A stretch of 10,143 nucleotides of DNA from JAZQUM01 sp045631305 (GTDB lineage: Bacteria; Bacillota; Clostridia; Oscillospirales; Oscillospiraceae), in contig JAZQUM010000138.1 in NCBI GenBank assembly GCA_045631305.1, forward strand, positions 1-10,143. Direction: 5' to 3'. Positions 1 through 6,181 of the stretch are shown in pieces; position 1 is the stretch's first letter, and each line of letters starts with the position of its first letter. A program made the position numbers and the translations under genes. Under the pieces are notes generated by a model that saw nothing but the letters and a program-made list of their open reading frames with translations, did no database searches and was not told the DNA's origin.

Positions 1-1401
1 GGCGGCTTCGGCGGCAAGGAAGATATGTCGGTGCAGCACCATGCAGGTCTCATTGCCCATGTGCTGAAGGTTCCCGTAAAGGTGAAGCTGAGCCGTCAGG
101 AATCCATCCTTGTGCATCCCAAGCGCCACAGCATGAAGATGGACTTTACCATGGGCTGCGATGAAAACGGCATCATTCAGGGTGTGAAGGCCAAGGTCGT
201 TTCCGATACGGGCGCTTTTGCTTCCCTTGGCGGTCCCGTTCTGGAGCGCGCCTGCACCCATGCTGCAGGTCCCTATGCCTATGAAAACTTCGAGATCGAA
301 GGCTGGGCTTATTATACCAACAATCCTCCCGCAGGCGCTTTCCGCGGCTTCGGTGTGACCCAGACTTGTTTCTGCACCGAGACCCTTTTGAATGAAATGG
401 CAGACCTCATCGGCATCAGCCCCTGGGAGATCCGCTACCGCAATGCTATCCGCCCCGGCGGCGTACTGCCCAACGGTCAGATCGTGGGCGCTGAAACGGG
501 TCTTGTGGAAACGCTGGAGGCTGTGAAGCCTTATTACGATGCGGCTCTTGCCGCAGGTGAACCTGTGGGTCTTGGCTGCGCCATGAAGAATGCAGGCGTT
601 GGCGTTGGTCTTCCCGACTGGGGCCGCTGCAAGCTCATTGTGGAAGAGGATGCAAAGGTCCATATTTACACCGGTGCTTCCTGCATTGGTCAGGGTCTTG
701 GCACCGTTCTTGTGCAGATGATCGTTTCCTTTGCAGGCCTCAAGCGCAGTGACATTGTCTACGAGCGCAGCAATACCTGGATCTCTCCCGATAGCGGCGA
801 TACTTCCGGTTCCCGCCAGACCATGGTCACGGGTGAAGCCTGCCGCAGAGCCTGCCTGAAGCTGGTGGAAGCGCTGGAAGGCAAGACGCTTGCCGACCTT
901 GCAGGTCAGGAATTTTACGGTGAGTATCTGGCAAAGACCGATCCTTTGGGCGCAGATGTTCCCAATCCTGTGTCCCATGTGGCTTACGGCTATGCAACGC
1001 AGGTCTGCATCCTGGATAAGGAAACGGGCCGCGTAAAGCAGATGGTGGCAGCTCACGATGTAGGTAAGGCCATCAACCCCCTGAGCTGCGAAGGCCAGAT
1101 CGAAGGCGGCGTGGTCATGAGCATGGGTTATGCTCTCACCGAGCGCTATCCCATTGATGAAAACTGCAAGCCTACGGCAAAATACGGTACCCTTGGTCTC
1201 TTCCGCGCTAACCAGATCCCCACGGAGATCACCTCTATCGTCATCGATAAGCCGGGTCTTGATATTGCAGGCGGCGCCATCGGTATCGGTGAGATCACTT
1301 CCATTCCCACCGCTCCCGCCATCGCAGATGCTTATTACCGACTCAGCGGTGAAAGAGAATATCACCTGCCGCTGGTGAATACTCCCTACGCAAAGAAATA
1401 A
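1..1401 (+). CDS. Selenium-dependent-type xanthine dehydrogenase (XdhD-like), Mo-binding C-terminal part, 5' truncated
   Basis: The frame is open from base 1 to the TAA at 1399-1401, giving 466 residues of a larger protein whose start lies left of the window. The first eight codons read GGFGGKED, the glycine-rich Mo-pterin loop of the xanthine dehydrogenase family. Codons around 111-118 give AGAFRGFG, with the family's conserved arginine at fragment residue 115. A GQG motif follows near residue 228, and the C-terminus has GIGEI with the catalytic-base glutamate at fragment residue 431. From family knowledge, the GKEDMSVQHHA stretch and the ending with PLVNTPY resemble E. coli XdhD and the Se-dependent XDH family, single polypeptides of about 850-950 residues with fused [2Fe-2S] domains. 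That would put roughly half the protein here. Selenium in these enzymes is a labile Mo ligand and not selenocysteine, so the sequence cannot prove it. The convergent mocA gene supports the assignment. The substrate (xanthine, other purine or other heterocycle) is not determined. Confidence 0.85.
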   Translation, partial: GGFGGKEDMSVQHHAGLIAHVLKVPVKVKLSRQESILVHPKRHSMKMDFTMGCDENGIIQGVKAKVVSDTGAFASLGGPVLERACTHAAGPYAYENFEIEGWAYYTNNPPAGAFRGFGVTQTCFCTETLLNEMADLIGISPWEIRYRNAIRPGGVLPNGQIVGAETGLVETLEAVKPYYDAALAAGEPVGLGCAMKNAGVGVGLPDWGRCKLIVEEDAKVHIYTGASCIGQGLGTVLVQMIVSFAGLKRSDIVYERSNTWISPDSGDTSGSRQTMVTGEACRRACLKLVEALEGKTLADLAGQEFYGEYLAKTDPLGADVPNPVSHVAYGYATQVCILDKETGRVKQMVAAHDVGKAINPLSCEGQIEGGVVMSMGYALTERYPIDENCKPTAKYGTLGLFRANQIPTEITSIVIDKPGLDIAGGAIGIGEITSIPTAPAIADAYYRLSGEREYHLPLVNTPYAKK

Positions 1402-1408
1402 AGTCAAT

Positions 1409-1439
1409 AAAAAACACCGTCAAAAGACGGTGTTTTTTT
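1409..1439. terminator. Bidirectional intrinsic terminator between the XDH gene and mocA
   Basis: An inverted repeat pairs 1411-1421 (AAAACACCGTC) with 1426-1436 (GACGGTGTTTT) around an AAAA loop. Flanking A and T runs extend the stem and supply a U-tract on both strands. It starts 8 bases after the stop of the rightward gene. The stop codon of the leftward mocA (1438-1440) lies at its right foot, so one hairpin can end both convergent transcripts. Confidence 0.9.
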
Positions 1440-2022
1440 ATTGCTCTTTTTTCAGTTGTTCCAGCGCTTCGGGGGTATCCGCGTCACCCAGTTCCGCGGC
1501 GGGGACTTCGCAAAGAAGCAGGTCTTCTTCGTGACGGCGGATCACAGCGCCGCCGCCCTTATCGCCCTGCAGAGCCATGAGTTCAGAGAAAAAGCGGGCA
1601 GGGAAGATGCAGGGGTTGCCCCGCTGACCGTTGTGGCTGCAGGAAACGATTTTTTCGGGGTTGGCGCAGTAAAGATCGCACAGAGCTTCCACGCTTTCCT
1701 GCCGCAGCAGCGGCTGGTCGGACACCTGATACATAATAGCATCGCAATCCTGCATAGCTTCGGTGCCTAGGGCTACTGTGTGGCTGATGCCCCAGTCGGG
1801 ATGGCGGTTGTAGATCACATCAAAGCCGAATTCTTCGGCCAGGGCGGCGATCTCATCATACTGGGTCACCACAGTGATGCGCTCAAAGCGCTCTTTGGGA
1901 ATGGTGCGCAGTGCGCGGGTAATCAATGTGGTGCCGCCAAAATCGGCGGCCAGCTTATTTTTACCGAAGCGGCTGGCGTTGCCGGCAGCCATTACCAGGC
2001 AGCCAAGTTTCAACCCTGTCAT
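1438..2022 (-). CDS. mocA: Molybdenum cofactor cytidylyltransferase-like protein (MocA family)
   Basis: A 194-residue nucleotidyltransferase of the MobA-like NTP-transferase fold. Residues 8-24 carry the nucleotide-binding signature (CLVMAAGNASRFGKNKL), with Arg18 and Lys23 in the usual places. SDQP at 101-104 gives the metal-binding Asp102, RGNP lies at 134-137, and the C-terminal DADTPEAL at 180-187 is the common ending of this fold. E. coli MocA is a close match in length (about 192 residues). Family members transfer CMP from CTP to Mo-molybdopterin, giving the MCD cofactor of the xanthine dehydrogenase family in the cytoplasm. Sitting between two such hydroxylases fits this role better than the GTP-using MobA. 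The ATG at 2022 follows a GAGGGTGG ribosome binding site and places the signature close to the N-terminus, as expected. CTP specificity is inferred from context. A related Mo-hydroxylase accessory nucleotidyltransferase would be the alternative. Confidence 0.85.
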   Translation of the reverse strand: MTGLKLGCLVMAAGNASRFGKNKLAADFGGTTLITRALRTIPKERFERITVVTQYDEIAALAEEFGFDVIYNRHPDWGISHTVALGTEAMQDCDAIMYQVSDQPLLRQESVEALCDLYCANPEKIVSCSHNGQRGNPCIFPARFFSELMALQGDKGGGAVIRRHEEDLLLCEVPAAELGDADTPEALEQLKKEQ

Positions 2023-2054
2023 AATCCACCCTCATCTTTCTGATTTCTGTGCAT

Positions 2055-2063
2055 ATTGTACCA
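2055..2063 (-). promoter_or_regulatory. Putative extended -10 promoter of mocA
   Basis: Read on the minus strand, 2063-2055 is TGGTACAAT, a TGN extended -10 element with a 5/6 -10 box (TACAAT). No good -35 box lies 16-18 bases upstream; the best candidate is TATACT, 3/6. A start near 2048 would leave a leader of about 26 nt before the mocA ATG at 2022. Assigned from motif and position only. Confidence 0.5.
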
Positions 2064-2073
2064 TAACGGAAGG

Positions 2074-2089
2074 ATACAGTATACAGTAT
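2074..2089. promoter_or_regulatory. 16-bp operator-like dyad upstream of mocA
   Basis: The sequence ATACAGTATACAGTAT is both a tandem repeat of ATACAGT and an inverted repeat of form ATACNGTATACNGTAT, with 7 of 8 pairs centred on GTATAC. It covers the place where the -35 region of the mocA promoter would fall. A dimeric regulator could bind here, but none can be named from the sequence and no candidate regulator gene is present in the window. Confidence 0.4.
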
Positions 2090-2117
2090 TGACAAAAATT
2101 TAGTTTACCAAAAAATT

Positions 2118-2147
2118 TTTCAATATTTTTTCAAAAAAATAGTGAAA
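2118..2147. repeat. AT-rich inverted repeat upstream of xdhA
   Basis: Arms 2118-2129 (TTTCAATATTTT) and 2136-2147 (AAAATAGTGAAA) pair at 11 of 12 positions around a 6-base centre. The right arm runs into the -35 box of the xdhABC promoter, and the repeat lies upstream of the expected transcript start, so it would act as DNA and not as an RNA hairpin of that transcript. The A- and T-tracts could also serve as an UP element or bend the DNA. A shorter perfect palindrome, TGAAATTTCA (2143-2152), overlaps its right end. Confidence 0.45.
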
Positions 2148-2170
2148 TTTCATAAAAGGAGTGCTATAAT
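2142..2170 (+). promoter_or_regulatory. Putative promoter of xdhABC
   Basis: A perfect -10 box TATAAT at 2165-2170 sits 17 bases after GTGAAA (2142-2147), a 4/6 match to the -35 consensus. The surrounding DNA is strongly AT-rich. A start near 2177 would give a leader of about 70 nt before the xdhA ATG. A second TATAAT at 2191-2196 has no fitting -35 box. Confidence 0.65.
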
Positions 2171-2230
2171 ACTAAATAAGATTTAGGGATTATAATTTAT
2201 TTTTTGCTAATTTTGGCGAAAAGACGATAT

Positions 2231-2237
2231 AAGGAGG
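2231..2237 (+). promoter_or_regulatory. Ribosome binding site fixing the xdhA start
   Basis: AAGGAGG lies 8 bases before the ATG at 2246. The upstream in-frame ATG at 2204 has no comparable site, so 2246 is taken as the start. Confidence 0.85.
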
Positions 2238-2245
2238 TCGAGTTT

Positions 2246-4540
2246 ATGGGTGCCATTGGCAAGAGCGAAATCCGCGTAGATGCCTTTGACAAAGTCACGG
2301 GCAGAACGCAGTACTATGAAGACCGTATGCCGCAGGAAGCTCTCTATGTGAGAATCAAACACTCTACGATTGCGCACGGCTTTGTAAAATCCATTGATAC
2401 CTCGGAAGCGGAAAAAATCGACGGCGTTGTAAAAATTCTGACCTGCTTTGATGTTCCCAATATTCCTTTCCCCACGGCAGGTCATCCCTGGAGCATGGAT
2501 CCTGAACATCAGGACGTAGCTGACCGCCTTCTTCTGAACCGTCATGTCCGTTATTACGGCGACGAAGTGGCAGCAGTTATTGCTGAGGATGAAGTTTCTG
2601 CTATTCAGGCCGTGCGGGCGCTGAAGGTGGAATACGAAGAACTGCCTTTCGTGCTGGATGTACATAAATCCATGGAAGAGGGCGCACCTCAGCTGCATGA
2701 TGATTATCCCGGGAATGTTCTCAAGCATACCTCTATCCGCAACGGTGACTATGCTTCCGCTATTGAAGAAGAGGGTCTTATCCGTGTGGAAGGCTGGTAC
2801 AACACCCCTGTGGTGCAGCATTGCCACATCGAAAATCACGGCTGCTTTGCTTATGAAGAAGCCGGCCGCGTGGTGGTGGTTTCCTCCACCCAGATCCCTC
2901 ACATCGTGCGCCGCACCGTGGGCCAGGCATTGGGCCGTCCCTGGGGCGACATCCGCATAGTAAAGCCTTATGTAGGCGGCGGTTTCGGCAACAAGCAGGA
3001 CTCGCTGTATGAACCCCTTTGCGCATGGTGCTCCACGCAGGTGGGCGGCCGCTGCGTCCGTATCGACTGCAGCCGTGAAGAAACCTTTGTTTCCAACCGC
3101 ACCCGCCATTCCATTCAGTACCACATTATTTCCTACCTGCGGCCTGACGGCACTTTCGCAGCCCGCAAGCTGGAAGCGTTTTCCAATCAGGGCGCTTACG
3201 CATCCCACGGCCACAGTATCGTAGCCAAGGGCGCAGGCGCATTCCCCCAGCAGTACCCCTGCCCCAATGTGGAAGTGGATGCTTACACCATCTTTACCAA
3301 TACTCCCACCGCAGGCGCTATGCGCGGCTACGGTATTCCCCAGGCTATGTTCGGCAACGAATCTCACATCGATGAGTGTGCCAAGGCTGTGGGTATGGAC
3401 CCCGTGGAATTCCGCACCAAGAACCTGATGCCCGTGGGTTATAAAGATGCCTTCAGCCACAATGAGCTTTACAGCGACACTTATAATCAGTGTATTGCCA
3501 AGGGCAAGGCATTTATTGACTACGACCGCAAAAAGGAAGAATATGCCAAGGATACAGGCCCCATCCGCCGCGGTATCGGCATGGCTGCTTTCTGGTATAA
3601 CACCGGTGTATATCCCATTTCTCTGGAAACCTCTTCCTGCCGCATGCTGCTGAATCTGGATGGAAGCGTTAACGTGCAGGTGGGTGAAACGGAGATCGGT
3701 CAGGGCGCGGACACCGCCTATGCACAGATGACGGCCGATGTGGTGGGCCTTGCCAACTACAGAAATGCACATGTCATTTCCTGTCAGGATACTGACATCA
3801 CCCCCATGGGGCTTGGTGCTTACGCATCCCGCCAGACCTATGCTGCAGGCTTTGCCATCCGTCAGACCGGTGAACTGCTGAAAAGACGCATTCTGGAATA
3901 TGCCTGCGAGGTGACCCGCCAGGCAACCTATAACATGGATATTATTGACAGCAACGTGGTCCGCACTACCGACGGACGGGTGCTGATGAGTCTGGAAGAA
4001 CTTGCCAAGACGGCACAGTACAATGCCCGCCACAGTGAACACCTTACCGCGGAATCTACCTACACCATCCGCAACAACGCCTATTCCTTCGGCTGCACCT
4101 TCGTGGATGTGGAAGTGGATATCCCCATGTGCAAGGTGAAGATCCTGAACATGGTAAATGTTCATGACTGCGGCCAGATCATCAATCCTGCTCTTGCTGA
4201 AGCGCAGGTCCACGGCGGTATGTCCATGGCCATCGGTTACGGTATGAGCGAGCAGCTGCTCTTCGATCCCAAGACCGGTAAGCCTTTGAACAACAACCTT
4301 CTGGACTACAAGCTCTCCACCACCATGGACCACCCCAAGCTCAACGCCCTCTTTGTGGAGAACTATGAGCCCACATCCGCATTCGGTACCAAGGCACTGG
4401 GTGAACCTCCCGCTTGCTCCGGTGCTCCTGCTATCCGCAACGCGGTTTACAATGCTACGGGCGTAGCCATCAACTCTGCGCCCCTCACCCCCCACATCCT
4501 CTTCAAGCGTTTCTGCGAAGAGGGTTTGATCAAAGAGTAA
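2246..4540 (+). CDS. xdhA: Xanthine dehydrogenase-type molybdenum-binding subunit XdhA
   Basis: A 764-residue protein, close to E. coli XdhA (about 752). Residues from about 15 to 125 form the aldehyde oxidase/XDH alpha-beta hammerhead domain, and the rest is the Mo-MCD-binding region. GGGFGNKQD at 244-252 is the pterin loop, with Asn in place of the second Gly run as in the XdhA branch. AGAMRGYG places the conserved substrate-pocket arginine at 360. GQGADT has Gln486, and ALGEPP near the C-terminus gives the catalytic-base Glu720. It should hydroxylate a purine or similar N-heterocycle at the Mo centre and pass electrons to the [2Fe-2S] clusters of XdhC, then to FAD in XdhB. It starts a three-gene operon, 12 bases before xdhB. 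Family subunits also serve aldehydes, nicotinate or aromatic CoA esters, so xanthine as substrate is inferred from overall likeness and from the xdhABC gene order. Confidence 0.9.
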   Translation: MGAIGKSEIRVDAFDKVTGRTQYYEDRMPQEALYVRIKHSTIAHGFVKSIDTSEAEKIDGVVKILTCFDVPNIPFPTAGHPWSMDPEHQDVADRLLLNRHVRYYGDEVAAVIAEDEVSAIQAVRALKVEYEELPFVLDVHKSMEEGAPQLHDDYPGNVLKHTSIRNGDYASAIEEEGLIRVEGWYNTPVVQHCHIENHGCFAYEEAGRVVVVSSTQIPHIVRRTVGQALGRPWGDIRIVKPYVGGGFGNKQDSLYEPLCAWCSTQVGGRCVRIDCSREETFVSNRTRHSIQYHIISYLRPDGTFAARKLEAFSNQGAYASHGHSIVAKGAGAFPQQYPCPNVEVDAYTIFTNTPTAGAMRGYGIPQAMFGNESHIDECAKAVGMDPVEFRTKNLMPVGYKDAFSHNELYSDTYNQCIAKGKAFIDYDRKKEEYAKDTGPIRRGIGMAAFWYNTGVYPISLETSSCRMLLNLDGSVNVQVGETEIGQGADTAYAQMTADVVGLANYRNAHVISCQDTDITPMGLGAYASRQTYAAGFAIRQTGELLKRRILEYACEVTRQATYNMDIIDSNVVRTTDGRVLMSLEELAKTAQYNARHSEHLTAESTYTIRNNAYSFGCTFVDVEVDIPMCKVKILNMVNVHDCGQIINPALAEAQVHGGMSMAIGYGMSEQLLFDPKTGKPLNNNLLDYKLSTTMDHPKLNALFVENYEPTSAFGTKALGEPPACSGAPAIRNAVYNATGVAINSAPLTPHILFKRFCEEGLIKE

Positions 4541-4552
4541 GGAGGGAATTCT

Positions 4553-5443
4553 ATGTACGATTTGTTAGCACTGTATGAAGCGTCCAGCGTGGAAAATGCA
4601 GTGGCACTGCGTATAGAGCACCCCGAAGCACAGATCATTGCCGGCGGCACAGACGTGCTGGTGCAGATGCGCGAAGGCAAACGCGCAGGCAAGGCTCTGA
4701 TCAGCATCCAGAAGCTGGATGAGATTCGCGGTGTTTCGCTGGATGAAAAGGAAGCCATTCGTATTGGCAGCCTTACCAGTTTTTCCCACATTACGAAAAA
4801 TCCCCTGATCCAGCAGTACATCGGTGTGCTGGGTGAAGCAGTGGATATGGTGGGCGGCCCTCAGATCCGCAATGCAGGCACCATCGGCGGCAACACCTGC
4901 AACGGTGTGACCTCCGCTGACTCTTCCTCCACGCTCCATGCGTGGGATGCCATCATTGAACTCACAGGTGTCAACGGCAAGCGCTATGTTCCTATCCATG
5001 AGTTCTATATCAAGGCAGGCGTTGTGGATATCCGCGCGGAAGAAGGTGAGATCCAGACCGCCATCATTATCCCCAAGGAATCCTACGAAAATACCCACGG
5101 CTTCTATATTAAGTATGCCATGCGCAATGCCATGGATATCGCCACCCTGGGCACCTCTGTCAATGCCCGCCTCAGTGCCGACAAGAAGACCTTTGAGCGT
5201 GTGCGCATCGCCTTTGGTGTAGCAGGTCCTGTGCCACTGAGAGCCACCACCGCCGAAGAGTGGATCTGCGGCAAGGAAGTGACCATGGCCAATGCGGAAG
5301 AATTTGCCAAGAAGGTTCTGGAGGATATCAATCCCCGTGACTCCTGGCGCGCATCCAAGGCATTCCGCTCCCACATTGCAGTGGAATGCGCCAAGCGCTG
5401 CCTCATTGAATCGGTAAAACGCGGAGGAGGTGAGCTTGCATGA
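4553..5443 (+). CDS. xdhB: Xanthine dehydrogenase-type FAD-binding subunit XdhB
   Basis: A 296-residue protein, close to E. coli XdhB (about 292). IAGGTD at 29-34 and IRNAGTIGGNTCNG at 105-118 are the two FAD-contacting motifs of the molybdopterin dehydrogenase FAD-binding domain. The CO-dehydrogenase flavoprotein-type C-terminal domain fills about 185-290. Its role is to take electrons from the [2Fe-2S] clusters of XdhC and deliver them to NAD+ or another acceptor. The length leaves no room for the extra [4Fe-4S] insert seen in 4-hydroxybenzoyl-CoA reductase beta subunits, which favours an XDH-type enzyme. A GGAGGG site at 4541-4546 sits 6 bases before the ATG and directly abuts the xdhA stop. 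The end overlaps xdhC by 4 bases (ATGA), which suggests coupled translation. Confidence 0.92.
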   Translation: MYDLLALYEASSVENAVALRIEHPEAQIIAGGTDVLVQMREGKRAGKALISIQKLDEIRGVSLDEKEAIRIGSLTSFSHITKNPLIQQYIGVLGEAVDMVGGPQIRNAGTIGGNTCNGVTSADSSSTLHAWDAIIELTGVNGKRYVPIHEFYIKAGVVDIRAEEGEIQTAIIIPKESYENTHGFYIKYAMRNAMDIATLGTSVNARLSADKKTFERVRIAFGVAGPVPLRATTAEEWICGKEVTMANAEEFAKKVLEDINPRDSWRASKAFRSHIAVECAKRCLIESVKRGGGELA

Positions 5444-5940
5444 CAAAGAAACAGTATCAGGTAGTTCGCTTCAATCTTAACGGCAAAGATGTGGAGAAGG
5501 TAGTGGACGTACGGGCAAGCCTTACGGATATGCTGCGCAATGACTATCGCATGACTTCTGTAAAGAAGGGCTGTGAAGTGGGCGAATGCGGTGCGTGCAC
5601 CGTGCTCATTGACGGCGAAGCCTACAACTCCTGTATCTATCTTGCCGTCTGGGCAGAAGGCAAGCACATCCGCACGCTGGAAAGTCTCCTGGGTCCCAAC
5701 GGTGAACTCAGCGACATTCAGCAGGCATTTATTGATGAAACGGCTGTACAGTGCGGCTTCTGCACCCCCGGCTTTATCCTGACGGCCATTGAGATTCTGG
5801 AATCCGGTAAGCTTTACGATGACGATACCCTGCGCAAGCTTATCAGCGGTCACCTTTGCCGCTGCACGGGCTATGAGAATATCTTCCGCGCAGTAAAGAA
5901 AACCATGTATCGCCGATTGGGTAAAGAGATCGATTTCTAA
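5440..5940 (+). CDS. xdhC: Xanthine dehydrogenase-type [2Fe-2S] subunit XdhC
   Basis: A 166-residue protein with the two [2Fe-2S] domains typical of Mo-hydroxylase small subunits. The N-terminal plant-ferredoxin-like cluster uses Cys45, Cys50, Cys53 and Cys65 (CEVGECGAC then C). The C-terminal helical domain uses Cys105, Cys108, Cys140 and Cys142 (QCGFC and LCRC). All eight ligands are present. It carries electrons from the Mo site in XdhA to FAD in XdhB. The start ATG overlaps the xdhB stop and has a GGAGGAGG site at 5423-5430 inside xdhB. It is the last gene of the operon, with a terminator beginning 11 bases after its stop. The name follows the E. coli xdhABC scheme; in some organisms xdhC instead names a cofactor-insertion chaperone, which this is not. 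Confidence 0.93.
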   Translation: MTKKQYQVVRFNLNGKDVEKVVDVRASLTDMLRNDYRMTSVKKGCEVGECGACTVLIDGEAYNSCIYLAVWAEGKHIRTLESLLGPNGELSDIQQAFIDETAVQCGFCTPGFILTAIEILESGKLYDDDTLRKLISGHLCRCTGYENIFRAVKKTMYRRLGKEIDF

Positions 5941-5950
5941 AACGAAAAGT

Positions 5951-5983
5951 AAAAAAGAACGGGGCAACGCCCCGTTCTTTTTT
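5951..5983 (+). terminator. Intrinsic terminator of xdhABC
   Basis: A perfect 15-bp inverted repeat pairs 5951-5965 with 5969-5983 around AAC. The core is GAACGGGGC/GCCCCGTTC, flanked by an A run and a T run of six. It separates xdhABC from nfnAB and could act on both strands. Confidence 0.92.
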
Positions 5984-6062
5984 GGCTTTTGGGAAAAGTT
6001 GCAATTTCATCCCCTGGGAAAATGTGTAAAAACCGATGAAAATGAAAAATCAACGGATAAAT

Positions 6063-6078
6063 CAATGATAAATCATTG
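6063..6078. repeat. Perfect short inverted repeat upstream of the nfnA promoter
   Basis: CAATGAT (6063-6069) and ATCATTG (6072-6078) are perfect inverted copies separated by AA. The repeat ends 8 bases before the -35 box and shares three bases with the Rex-like dyad. It may be a second regulator site; this rests on symmetry and position only. Confidence 0.4.
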
Positions 6079-6093
6079 TGAAGAGATTGACAA
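6076..6093. promoter_or_regulatory. Candidate Rex operator at the nfnAB promoter
   Basis: TTGTGAA-GAGA-TTGACAA matches the known Rex consensus TTGTGAA-N4-TTCACAA with one mismatch in the right half (G for C); the left half is perfect. Six of seven arm pairs are symmetric. The right half contains the -35 box TTGACA, so binding would block RNA polymerase. Rex releases DNA when NADH/NAD+ is high, which would fit derepression of an NADH-using transhydrogenase. The rex gene is not in the window. Confidence 0.55.
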
Positions 6094-6115
6094 AATTGAC
6101 CCTGTGGGCTATGAT
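6087..6115 (+). promoter_or_regulatory. Promoter of nfnAB
   Basis: The -35 box TTGACA (6087-6092) is perfect, followed by exactly 17 bases and TATGAT (6110-6115), 5/6 to the -10 consensus. A start near 6122 would leave a leader of about 60 nt. This is the strongest promoter-like sequence in the window. Confidence 0.85.
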
Positions 6116-6170
6116 GAATGGGTTGGATAATGTCAACTCTTTATGTTTGAATATCAGGTTGAAACGAAAG

Positions 6171-6176
6171 AAGGAG
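6171..6176 (+). promoter_or_regulatory. Ribosome binding site fixing the nfnA start
   Basis: AAGGAG lies 5 bases before the ATG at 6182. The in-frame ATG at 6143 lacks such a site and would add 13 residues not expected in the family. Confidence 0.8.
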
Positions 6177-6181
6177 TAATT

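Noticed and set aside
1..1401. Selenocysteine codon in the Se-dependent-type XDH
   Set aside because: There is no in-frame TGA; selenium in this family is a labile Mo ligand, so none is expected.
2089..2094. Perfect TTGACA as a rightward -35 box for xdhA
   Set aside because: At 17 bases' distance there is only AAAATT (3/6), much poorer than the TATAAT at 2165-2170 with its own -35 candidate.
2171..2245. Possible riboswitch (purine or Mo-cofactor) in the xdhA leader
   Set aside because: The leader is only about 70 nt and AT-rich, and no conserved purine-riboswitch or Moco-motif core could be found.
2207..4495. A 762-codon open frame on the minus strand opposite xdhA
   Set aside because: It lies wholly within xdhA, has no family-like motifs and arises because the xdhA codons in use avoid reverse-strand stops. 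xdhA itself carries all family motifs.
5104..5967. A 287-codon minus-strand frame opposite xdhB and xdhC
   Set aside because: It starts within the xdhC terminator and covers conserved cysteine motifs on the other strand; no independent support.
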